Source: CAYGZA01 sp964354135 (GTDB lineage: Bacteria > Planctomycetota > Planctomycetia > Pirellulales > Thermoguttaceae). From it: a stretch of 45,462 nucleotides of DNA. The translations under genes were made by a program, and so were the position numbers. The DNA is taken from NCBI GenBank assembly GCA_964354135.1, contig CAYGZA010000010.1:1-45462 (forward strand). The letters run 5' to 3'. Positions 39,569 through 45,462 of this stretch are shown here, one piece after another; the first letter of the stretch is position 1; the number at the start of each line of letters is the position of its first letter. The notes below the pieces were generated by a model. That model worked only from the letters and a program-made list of their open reading frames with translations, made no database searches and was not told the origin of the DNA.

Positions 39569-41209
39569 ATGGGCATCGTTCTGATCGACGGACAAGAGTT
39601 GGAAATCCGCGACGGCGAGCGGCTCAACGGGATTCAGGCCGCCGCCCGGTTGGGGATCGAGATCCCGCACTACTGTTGGCACCCGGCGTTGTCGGTGGTG
39701 GGCAGTTGCCGGATGTGCCTGGTGGAAATGGGGATGCGCAACCCGAAGACCGGCGAGATCTCGATGCTGCCGAAGCTCGCGCCGGCCTGCAATACGCCGA
39801 TGCGCGACGGCACCGTGCTGGTGACCGACAGCGAGAAGGTCCAACGGGCCCGGGCGATGGTGGAAGAGGCGCTCCTGCTGCGGCACCCGATCGACTGCCC
39901 GATCTGCGACAAGGCGGGGGAGTGCCGGCTGCAGGATTACCACTTCGAGTACGGCCAGGGCGAGCGGCGGGCCGACGTCCGCCCGTTCACCAGCCGCCGG
40001 CGGGACGTGGGCGATCGCGTCACGCTGTTTGTGGACCGCTGCATCCTGTGCAGCCGCTGCGTGCGGTTCGCGCGGGAGATCAGCGGCACGAGCGAGCTGA
40101 TGGTGATCCGCCGCGGGACCCACGAGGAAATCGACGCCGTGCCCGGTTTCCCCCTGGCCAACAAGCTCTCCGGCAACGGGGTCGATCTCTGCCCGGTCGG
40201 GGCCCTGGGCGACAAGGATTTCCTGTATCGGCAGCGGGTGTGGTTCTTGCGGCAGCACGCCGGGGTCTGCACGGGTTGCGCGTCGGGATGCTCCACGTGG
40301 ATCGAGGAGAACCAGGACCGCGTCTACCGCGTCAAGCCGCGGGAGAACCCGCAGGTGAACCAGTGGTGGATCTGCAACGACGGCCGCTACGACTACCCGC
40401 ACGTCCACAGCGACCGGCGGCTTTTGCGTCCGGTCCGCCGCGAGGGCCGGTCGCCGGTGGAGCTGGATTGGACCCCTTTGCCGCGGGAATTGGACGAGCG
40501 GCTCCGCGAGGCACGCAAGTTGGCCGCGGTGTTGTCGCCCTTCCTGACGGTGGAGGAGGCGTATCTGCTGGCGAAGTACGTCCGGCGGATCGATCCCGAG
40601 GCGCGGCTGGCCCTGGGGCCGATTCCGGTCGTCGGGGGCGATGAGCGGTTCCCCGGCGGGTTCGCGATCGCGGCGGAAAAGTGCCCCAACCGCCGCGGCG
40701 TGGAAGAGGTGCTCGCCCATTTCACCGGCGGCGCGACCGCGTTCGACGAGTTGGTTGCCGAGGTGGAACGGGTGGCAATCCGCGGCCTGTGGGTCTCGGG
40801 CGGATACAAGAAGGAATGGATCGACGAGGCAACCGCCGCGCGGCTGGCTCGCGTGGACTTGCTGGTGGTGCAGGACCTGTTTCCCTCGCCGCTTGCCGAC
40901 CGGGCAACCTATGTGCTGCCGGCGGCGGCCTTCCCGGAGCGGGACGGTTCTTACGTGAACCGGCGCGATCACCTGCAATCGGTCCGCTGGGCGATCCGGC
41001 CGCCCGTGGGCGTGCGGCCCGAAGGAAGCTTGTTGTGGGAACTATCGGGAAGAGAAGGACTGTACGACGCCCGCACGGTGCTGAGCGAAGTGGCGGAGGA
41101 GATCCTGTACTTCCACGTGGCCCGCGGGCCGATCCCCGAGGCCGGCGTGAACTTGAAGGTCAACTTGTTGGCCGAGACCGCGGCCGGACGGAAGGCGGGC
41201 GTCGTTTGA
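39569..41209 (+). CDS. nuoG: NADH-quinone oxidoreductase subunit G, short form
   Basis: 546 residues from the ATG at 39569; upstream in-frame sequence is repeat DNA. The N-terminal [2Fe-2S] domain has IPHYCWHPALSVVGSCRMCLVE and APACNTP. HPIDCPICDKAGECRLQDY and RCILCSRCVRFAREI with DLCPVGALGDK carry the [4Fe-4S] clusters, and GVCTGCASGCSTWIEEN starts the molybdopterin-oxidoreductase-like part with another cluster. The molybdopterin-like half is short (about 300 residues), so the protein is smaller than most NuoG proteins (often 680-900). LFPSPLADRATYVLPAAAFPERDGSYVNRRD shows that the remaining half is intact at its end. No SD sequence precedes it. Confidence 0.93.
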   Translation: MGIVLIDGQELEIRDGERLNGIQAAARLGIEIPHYCWHPALSVVGSCRMCLVEMGMRNPKTGEISMLPKLAPACNTPMRDGTVLVTDSEKVQRARAMVEEALLLRHPIDCPICDKAGECRLQDYHFEYGQGERRADVRPFTSRRRDVGDRVTLFVDRCILCSRCVRFAREISGTSELMVIRRGTHEEIDAVPGFPLANKLSGNGVDLCPVGALGDKDFLYRQRVWFLRQHAGVCTGCASGCSTWIEENQDRVYRVKPRENPQVNQWWICNDGRYDYPHVHSDRRLLRPVRREGRSPVELDWTPLPRELDERLREARKLAAVLSPFLTVEEAYLLAKYVRRIDPEARLALGPIPVVGGDERFPGGFAIAAEKCPNRRGVEEVLAHFTGGATAFDELVAEVERVAIRGLWVSGGYKKEWIDEATAARLARVDLLVVQDLFPSPLADRATYVLPAAAFPERDGSYVNRRDHLQSVRWAIRPPVGVRPEGSLLWELSGREGLYDARTVLSEVAEEILYFHVARGPIPEAGVNLKVNLLAETAAGRKAGVV

Positions 41210-41219
41210 AGGAAGAAGC

Positions 41220-41326
41220 AGCTTTCAGCGATCAGCTTTCAGCTATCATCTCTTGAGCCTCGGTAGCTGACTGCTGATAGCCGACTGCTGAAAGCTGATA
41301 GCTGACTGCTGATAGCTAATAGCTCA
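41220..41326. repeat. Inverted heptad arrays in the nuoG-nuoH spacer, units AGCTTTC and TAGCTGA
   Basis: Four 7-bp units at 41220-41247 (AGCTTTC, AGCGATC, AGCTTTC, AGCTATC), a 16-bp centre, and nine exact units at 41264-41326 (TAGCTGA, CTGCTGA, TAGCCGA, CTGCTGA, AAGCTGA, TAGCTGA, CTGCTGA, TAGCTAA, TAGCTCA). The array ends 2 nt before the nuoH ATG and contains no SD sequence. Confidence 0.95.
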
Positions 41327-41328
41327 AC

Positions 41329-42528
41329 ATGACACCGATCATAATCGAAGCCCTGGTCAAGATCGTGCTGGTGATCGGCGGGCTGGTGATGGCCGCCGCG
41401 TACCTGGTGCTCGTGGAGCGCTGGATGGCGGCGTGGATCCAGGATCGCCTCGGCCCGAACCGGGTCGGCATCCCGCTGACCAAGATCCGCCTTTGGGGTC
41501 TTGGGCAGCCGATCGCCGACGGGGTGAAATTCATCTTCAAGGAGGAGTTCACGCCGGGGCACGTCGACAAGTTCCTCTATTGGCTTGCCCCGGTCCTGAT
41601 TTTCGTTGCGGCGATGGCGGTCTTCGTCGTCATCCCGTTCGGGAGCGTGCTGCCGCCCGACTTCCTCGGGTTAGACAGGGAGATTCCGCTTGTCATCGCC
41701 CCCGGCGTGGACGTGGGGATGATCTACGTCTTCGCCATGGGCAGCCTTGCGGTCTACGGCGTGCTGCTGGGAAGCTGGGCAAGCAACAACAAGTACAGCT
41801 TTTTCGGCGGCCTGCGGGGCGGGGCCCAACTGGTGTCCTACGAAATCCCGCTTGGCCTGGGGCTTTTGGGGGTGGTGCTCATGACGGGCTCGCTCCGCCT
41901 GGACAAGATCATCCTGGAGCAGGCCGCCTCGGGCGTATGGAACGCACTGGTTCAGCCGCTGGGGTTTGTGGTCTTCTTCGTGGCGGCATTTGCCGAGACG
42001 GGACGGCTCCCCTTCGACCTGCCCGAGGCCGAGCAGGAGCTGGTCGGCGGCTACCACACCGAGTACTCCGGCATGAAACTGATGATGTACCTGGTGGCCG
42101 AGTTCCTGCACATGATTGCGGCCTCGGTCCTGATCGTAATCCTCTTTCTCGGCGGCTGGCATTTCTGGGGCCTGACCGGCTCGGGCGAGAACGTCACCTG
42201 GCCGATCGCCATCCTCCGGGTGGTGGTGTTGTTTGCGAAGGTGATGGGCATGATCTTGTTCTTCATGCTCGCGCGATGGAGCTGGCCGCGGTTCCGTTTC
42301 GATCAGTTGATGAACATCGCCTGGAAGGTGGTGCTTCCCTTGGGAGTGGTGAATGTGGCGGTCGTGGCGATGTGGGTCGAATACGGGGACCGGTGGGCCG
42401 CGGCCGGCAGTTTGTCAAACAGGTTGCTCATGGCGGCCGTGGGCGCGGGGGTCTTGATCGTTTCGTGGCTGGTGACGACCCTGGCCGATCCGACCACGAC
42501 CGACAACCGGCCGATCGCCCGGGAGTAA
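41329..42528 (+). CDS. nuoH: NADH-quinone oxidoreductase subunit H
   Basis: 399 residues, about eight membrane helices. VERWMAAWIQDRLGPNRVG is the family signature. GLGQPIADGVKFIFKEEFTP, VISWSWASNNKYSF-like GSWASNNKYSFFGGLRGGAQLVSYE and FAETGRLPFDLPEAEQELVGGYHTEYSGMK are diagnostic. The Glu/Asp/Arg-rich loops line the quinone tunnel and the first proton path. No SD sequence is visible before the ATG, which sits 2 nt after a heptad array. The stop codon is the first part of another array that fills the gap to nuoI. Confidence 0.95.
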   Translation: MTPIIIEALVKIVLVIGGLVMAAAYLVLVERWMAAWIQDRLGPNRVGIPLTKIRLWGLGQPIADGVKFIFKEEFTPGHVDKFLYWLAPVLIFVAAMAVFVVIPFGSVLPPDFLGLDREIPLVIAPGVDVGMIYVFAMGSLAVYGVLLGSWASNNKYSFFGGLRGGAQLVSYEIPLGLGLLGVVLMTGSLRLDKIILEQAASGVWNALVQPLGFVVFFVAAFAETGRLPFDLPEAEQELVGGYHTEYSGMKLMMYLVAEFLHMIAASVLIVILFLGGWHFWGLTGSGENVTWPIAILRVVVLFAKVMGMILFFMLARWSWPRFRFDQLMNIAWKVVLPLGVVNVAVVAMWVEYGDRWAAAGSLSNRLLMAAVGAGVLIVSWLVTTLADPTTTDNRPIARE

Positions 42529-42561
42529 TGACCAATGACCAAGGTTCAACGACCAAGCTCC
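42527..42561. repeat. Heptad array filling the nuoH-nuoI gap, unit AATGACC
   Basis: Five 7-bp units: AATGACC, AATGACC, AAGGTTC, AACGACC, AAGCTCC. The first overlaps the nuoH TAA stop and the last ends 1 nt before the nuoI ATG. The unit family is the same as at 15771-15868 and 44414-44501. Confidence 0.93.
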
Positions 42562-42562
42562 G

Positions 42563-43138
42563 ATGAACGTTGACGACAGGCAAATCCGGTGGGTCAAGCC
42601 ACCCGACATGGGGCTGACGGGGAGATCGTATCTGCCCCTCTTCGTTGAGGGGCTGACGACCACCTTGAGGCACCTGTTCAGTCGCAAGAAGACGGTGCAA
42701 TTCCCCGAGGAACGGCACGAGATTCCCGACCCCCTCATCTACCGCGGGGTCCACCGGCTGAACCGGGACGAGCAGGGGCGCGTGAAGTGCGTGGCCTGCT
42801 TCCTCTGCGCCACGGCATGCCCGGCGCATTGCATCGACATCGTGGCGGCCGAAAGCCCCTGGCCCGACCGGGAAAAGTACCCGGAGAGCTTCACAATCGA
42901 CGAGCTTCGGTGTATTTTCTGCGGCATGTGCGAAGAGGCCTGCCCCGTGGAGGCCATTGAGCTGACCGCCTTCTACGACCTCTCGGGCAAGAGCCGCGAA
43001 GAAATGATCTTCGACAAGCAGAAGCTCCTGAGCATTTACGACCAGACCAACAAGAGCGAGCCGATGCGGTCTGCCCGGGCGACGGGGCCGGGGGGGAAGG
43101 AACCGCCGCGGCCAGGGGAAGCGGGGGGAACCGAGTGA
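42563..43138 (+). CDS. nuoI: NADH-quinone oxidoreductase subunit I (two 4Fe-4S clusters)
   Basis: 191 residues. Two 8Fe ferredoxin motifs, CVACFLCATACPAHCIDI and CIFCGMCEEACPVEAI (both CxxCxxCxxxCP), hold N6a and N6b, which link NuoG to NuoB. LIYRGVHRLNRDEQGRVK precedes the first. The C-terminus has an extra tail rich in Gly, Pro and Glu (GPGGKEPPRPGEAGGTE). No SD sequence is present; the start is 1 nt after a heptad array. The stop overlaps the nuoJ GTG by 4 nt. Confidence 0.95.
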   Translation: MNVDDRQIRWVKPPDMGLTGRSYLPLFVEGLTTTLRHLFSRKKTVQFPEERHEIPDPLIYRGVHRLNRDEQGRVKCVACFLCATACPAHCIDIVAAESPWPDREKYPESFTIDELRCIFCGMCEEACPVEAIELTAFYDLSGKSREEMIFDKQKLLSIYDQTNKSEPMRSARATGPGGKEPPRPGEAGGTE

Positions 43139-43920
43139 ACGACCCGCGGTGGATCATTTTGCTGGCGACCTTCGTGGGTGGGGCGGGGATATGGCTTTTG
43201 TTGCCCCGCGGGACTGGCCGCGGTCGCGGGTTCGGGGTCGTGCTGGCTGCCGCGGGCCTTGGGCTCCTGGGCTCGCAGGTGCCGCCGCTTAGGGAGTGGA
43301 TGTCGCAGTCGATCTTCGCGATGCTGGCCGCCGTGACGGTGGTCTCCGCCGGGGCCGCAATGACGCTCCGCAACCCCGTCTACTGCGCGATCTGGTTCGG
43401 CCTCTCGCTGATGGGGACGGCGGGGCTCTTTTTGATTCAGGGGGCGCAGTTCTTGGCCGTGGCCACGATCGTCGTGTACGCCGGGGCGATCCTCGTCACG
43501 TTCCTGTTCCTCCTGATGCTGGCCGAGCCGAGCGGCCGGGCCCGCTACGACCGGACAAGCTGGGAAGGGATGCTCTCGGCCTTCAGCGGGGCCGTGCTGG
43601 TGGGCCTGTTGACGATGACCGTCACCGGCGTGCTCGGCCGCGACCGGGGTCCCCTGCCGCCGACCCGGGTCACCGGTCAAGAGCGGCAGCAAGGGGTCCT
43701 CGCCGAGGAGCACGTGCGCCGCATCGGCGAGGAGCTTTTCGGCCGCGAGGCCCTCTTCGGGCGCTATCTGGTCGCCGTGGAGGCCGCCGGGGCGCTCCTC
43801 CTGGCGGCGCTGGTGGGGGCGGCGGTGATCGTCGGCCGCGCACGGGGCCCCTTGGCCGCTTCCGAGGCCGCTCCCCTGCCCCGCCCCGACTCCGGAGAGG
43901 ATGCCCATGGTCGTGGATGA
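43135..43920 (+). CDS. nuoJ: NADH-quinone oxidoreductase subunit J
   Basis: 261 residues from a GTG in the GTGA overlap with nuoI. Two extra hydrophobic segments precede the usual NuoJ core, so it is longer than typical (about 165-200). The core is RNPVYCAIWFGLSLMGTAGLFLIQGAQFLAV then ATIVVYAGAILVTFLFLLML, the YxGAI motif of the pi-bulge helix. A polar loop (about 170-215) precedes the last helix. It is part of the membrane arm next to NuoA and NuoK. It overlaps nuoK by 14 nt. Confidence 0.9.
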   Translation: MNDPRWIILLATFVGGAGIWLLLPRGTGRGRGFGVVLAAAGLGLLGSQVPPLREWMSQSIFAMLAAVTVVSAGAAMTLRNPVYCAIWFGLSLMGTAGLFLIQGAQFLAVATIVVYAGAILVTFLFLLMLAEPSGRARYDRTSWEGMLSAFSGAVLVGLLTMTVTGVLGRDRGPLPPTRVTGQERQQGVLAEEHVRRIGEELFGREALFGRYLVAVEAAGALLLAALVGAAVIVGRARGPLAASEAAPLPRPDSGEDAHGRG

Positions 43921-44356
43921 ACGGGCACTTCTGGCCAATTACCTGGTCGTCGGGGCGATCCTGTTCGCCCTTGGGATGGTCGGCTTCGTGAGCCGGCGGA
44001 ACCTGATCGTGATGTTCCTGGCGGCGGAGATGATGCTCCAGGGAGTGTCGATCAGCCTCGTTGCCTGGGGCCGGTACCACAACGATCTCGGCGGGCAGGT
44101 GCTGGTGTTGTTCATCATCGCCGTGGCCGCCTGCGAGGCCGCCATCGCGCTGGGGATGATCCTCATGCTGTTTCGGCGCCGCGGGAGCCTGGACGTCGCC
44201 TTGTGGCACGAGCTCCGCGAGGCCAATCAGCCGCCGCCGGCGGACCGCGCGGAGGAGCTTCCGCCGGAAAAGCCGCCCGACTGGCCGAGACTCTCGCCCG
44301 CCGGGCGCCAGCCCGAAATCCCGCGGGAAAAGACCGATTACCGCCCGCGCGTTTGA
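43907..44356 (+). CDS. nuoK: NADH-quinone oxidoreductase subunit K
   Basis: 149 residues from the ATG at 43907 with GGAGAGG 6 nt upstream; an ATG at 43901 is too close to it. Three helices: YLVVGAILFALGMVGFVSRR, NLIVMFLAAEMMLQGVSISL (with the key membrane Glu) and VLVLFIIAVAACEAAIALGM (second Glu). These Glu residues carry the proton path. The C-terminus has about 50 extra polar residues (PPPADRAEELPPEKPPDWPR). Ordinary NuoK is about 100 residues, so this tail is unusual. Confidence 0.93.
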   Translation: MVVDERALLANYLVVGAILFALGMVGFVSRRNLIVMFLAAEMMLQGVSISLVAWGRYHNDLGGQVLVLFIIAVAACEAAIALGMILMLFRRRGSLDVALWHELREANQPPPADRAEELPPEKPPDWPRLSPAGRQPEIPREKTDYRPRV

Positions 44357-44413
44357 GAATCAAACCGCGGAGCACGCAGAGAACGCAGAGGAAAAGGGAG
44401 GATGACTGAATCC

Positions 44414-44501
44414 CAATGACCAATGACCAATAACGCTTGGTCCTTGGTTAAGGGATTTGACGCAAGTCTTGGTCATTGGTGCTTGGTCATTGGTCATTGA
44501 C
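44414..44501. repeat. Inverted heptad arrays in the nuoK-nuoL spacer, units CAATGAC and CATTGGT
   Basis: Left units at 44414-44434 (CAATGAC, CAATGAC, CAATAAC), then GCTTGGT and CCTTGGT. After a short AT-rich centre the right arm at 44467-44501 has TCTTGGT, CATTGGT, GCTTGGT, CATTGGT, CATTGAC. Upstream, 44370-44400 has a 9-bp-periodic purine-rich stretch (GCAGAGAAC, GCAGAGGAA). No SD sequence lies before nuoL. Confidence 0.9.
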
Positions 44502-44522
44502 CTGTAACGTCGTGTTGCCGTC

Positions 44523-45462
44523 ATGCTGGATGTTGTCACCATACTCCTGGTTCTCATCCCCGCGATGCCCTTGGCGGCCACGCTGGTGACCGCGGCGTTG
44601 GGCAATCGGGTCCTGCGCGAGCGGAGCCACTGGCCGTTGGTGACCGGGCTGTCGGTCGCTTTTCTGGCGAGCCTGTTTCTGCTGGCTCAAGTGGGCCGCG
44701 AGTGCGGCCGGGCCGCCGCGGAGGGCAAGCAGGCCGGCTACGAGAAGACCGTCACGCTTTGGACCTGGGCCACGGTGCCGAAGGCGTATCAGCCCTCCGG
44801 GCAGACAGGCCCGCGGGCCCCGGCCTTGCCCCCGCCGGCGACCGGGGATTTCTGCATTAGAGTGATGCTGCGGGCCGACCCGCTCACCGCCGTGATGCTG
44901 GTCACGGTGACGCTCGTCTCGCTCCTGGTGGCCGTCTATTCGGTCGGCTACATGCACGGCGACCCCGGCTACTGGCGGTTCTACAGCTACATCTCCCTGT
45001 TCGTCTTCTCGATGACGATGCTGGTCTCGGTGAGCAACTTCGTGCTGCTCTACGTGTTCTGGGAGGCGGTGGGGCTTTGCAGCTACCTGTTGATCGGCTT
45101 CTGGTTTCAGAAGCCGGAGGCCGCGGCCGCGGGCAAGAAGGCGTTTCTTGTCAACCGCGTCGGCGATTTCGGCTTTGCCCTGGGCGTATTTCTGATTTGG
45201 ACCACCTTCGGCACGCTCGATTTCGGCGGCGTGTTTGGCCAGGCGCGTGTGATGGACCCGAGCGTCGCTACGGCGATCTGCTTGTTGCTCTTGCTAGGGG
45301 CCTGCGGCAAGAGCGCCCAGGTCCCGCTGCACGTCTGGCTCCCGGACGCGATGGAGGGCCCGACGCCGGTGAGCGCCTTGATCCACGCGGCGACGATGGT
45401 GACCGCCGGGATCTACATGGTGGCCCGCTGCGCGCCGCTCTTCGCCGCCTCGCCGCAGGCCC
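44523..45462 (+). CDS. nuoL: NADH-quinone oxidoreductase subunit L (5' part only)
   Basis: 313 codons before the window edge; NuoL is normally 600-750 residues. The N-terminus is hydrophobic (VVTILLVLIPAMPLAATLV). A polar insertion (GYEKTVTLWTWATVPKAYQP) precedes the core. DPLTAVMLVTVTLVSLLVAVYSVGYMHGDPGYWRFY matches the family, with SYISLFVFSMTMLVSVSNFVLLYVFWEAVGLCSYLLIGFW carrying the WE.vglcSylLIgfW block and the proton-path Glu. KKAFLVNRVGDFGFALG includes the conserved Lys, and LLLGACGKSAQVPLHVWLPDAMEGPTPVSALIHAATMVTAG is the antiporter signature. The frame is intact to the last base. Confidence 0.95.
   Translation, partial: MLDVVTILLVLIPAMPLAATLVTAALGNRVLRERSHWPLVTGLSVAFLASLFLLAQVGRECGRAAAEGKQAGYEKTVTLWTWATVPKAYQPSGQTGPRAPALPPPATGDFCIRVMLRADPLTAVMLVTVTLVSLLVAVYSVGYMHGDPGYWRFYSYISLFVFSMTMLVSVSNFVLLYVFWEAVGLCSYLLIGFWFQKPEAAAAGKKAFLVNRVGDFGFALGVFLIWTTFGTLDFGGVFGQARVMDPSVATAICLLLLLGACGKSAQVPLHVWLPDAMEGPTPVSALIHAATMVTAGIYMVARCAPLFAASPQA

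Noticed and set aside
38020..40644. 874-codon plus-strand frame across nuoF and nuoG
   Set aside because: It is an alternative frame of two genes with diagnostic Fe-S and FMN motifs. Its translation is Arg/Gly-rich and featureless.

Overview
The window is GC-rich (about two thirds G+C by eye) chromosomal DNA, most likely from a member of the Planctomycetota, probably a Pirellulales-like lineage or a related metagenome-assembled genome. The grounds are: four separate exported Gfo/Idh/MocA oxidoreductases with twin-arginine signals; a secreted DUF1080 (3-keto-disaccharide hydrolase) protein; a BlaI repressor coupled to an M56 peptidase fused to a DUF1559 module; a small secreted Tyr-rich protein; many genes without a Shine-Dalgarno (SD) sequence; and many short palindromic and 7-bp-periodic spacer repeats. 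No rRNA, tRNA, CRISPR array or intact transposase was seen.

Layout. 1-7074 (minus): lysA (3' end outside the window), two Tat-exported Gfo/Idh/MocA proteins and a HEAT-repeat protein fused to a xylose-isomerase-like TIM barrel. 7179-10647: a GT2 glycosyltransferase (minus) facing an exported discoidin-like protein that is ATGA-coupled to an Agl23-type membrane glycosyltransferase. 10648-14382: an accessory patch with a 196-bp direct repeat flanking a small Cys-rich acidic protein, a hicA toxin remnant, and an unrecognised three-gene cassette. 14383-18375: two more Gfo/Idh/MocA proteins and DUF1080. 18450-23950: a C69 dipeptidase, an aquaglyceroporin, and the BlaI/M56 pair. 24387-27938: a single-chain nuclease-methyltransferase. 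28131-32461: lipase-like hydrolase, YqgF/RuvX, NAD-dependent epimerase, Tyr-rich secreted protein, M20 peptidase. 32652-32757: a candidate small RNA with its own promoter and a strong intrinsic terminator. 32785-45462: the complex I operon nuoABCDEFGHIJKL (nuoL runs off the end), interrupted between nuoB and nuoC by a complete two-gene type II restriction-modification pair.

How the genes fit together. The Gfo/Idh/MocA, TIM-barrel and DUF1080 proteins fit the 3-keto-glycoside route of polysaccharide breakdown (oxidise C3, cleave, isomerise). This is an inference from family membership and clustering. The nuo genes give a full NADH:quinone oxidoreductase up to the truncated nuoL. The restriction-modification genes overlap nuoB by an ATGA and each other by a TGATG, so they would be transcribed with complex I and probably translated by coupling.

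Most unusual pattern. Spacers across the window carry tandem arrays whose unit is always 7 bp but whose unit sequence differs from place to place (AATGACC, TGAACCC, TAGCTGA, GAAGGAT, TTCGGAA, CTGAGTA, CGGTACT). Several arrays are arranged as inverted pairs around a short centre. Every non-overlapping nuo junction except the restriction-modification one carries such an array or a palindromic repeat, and the gene after it usually has no SD sequence. Other palindromic repeats sit inside reading frames and are translated.
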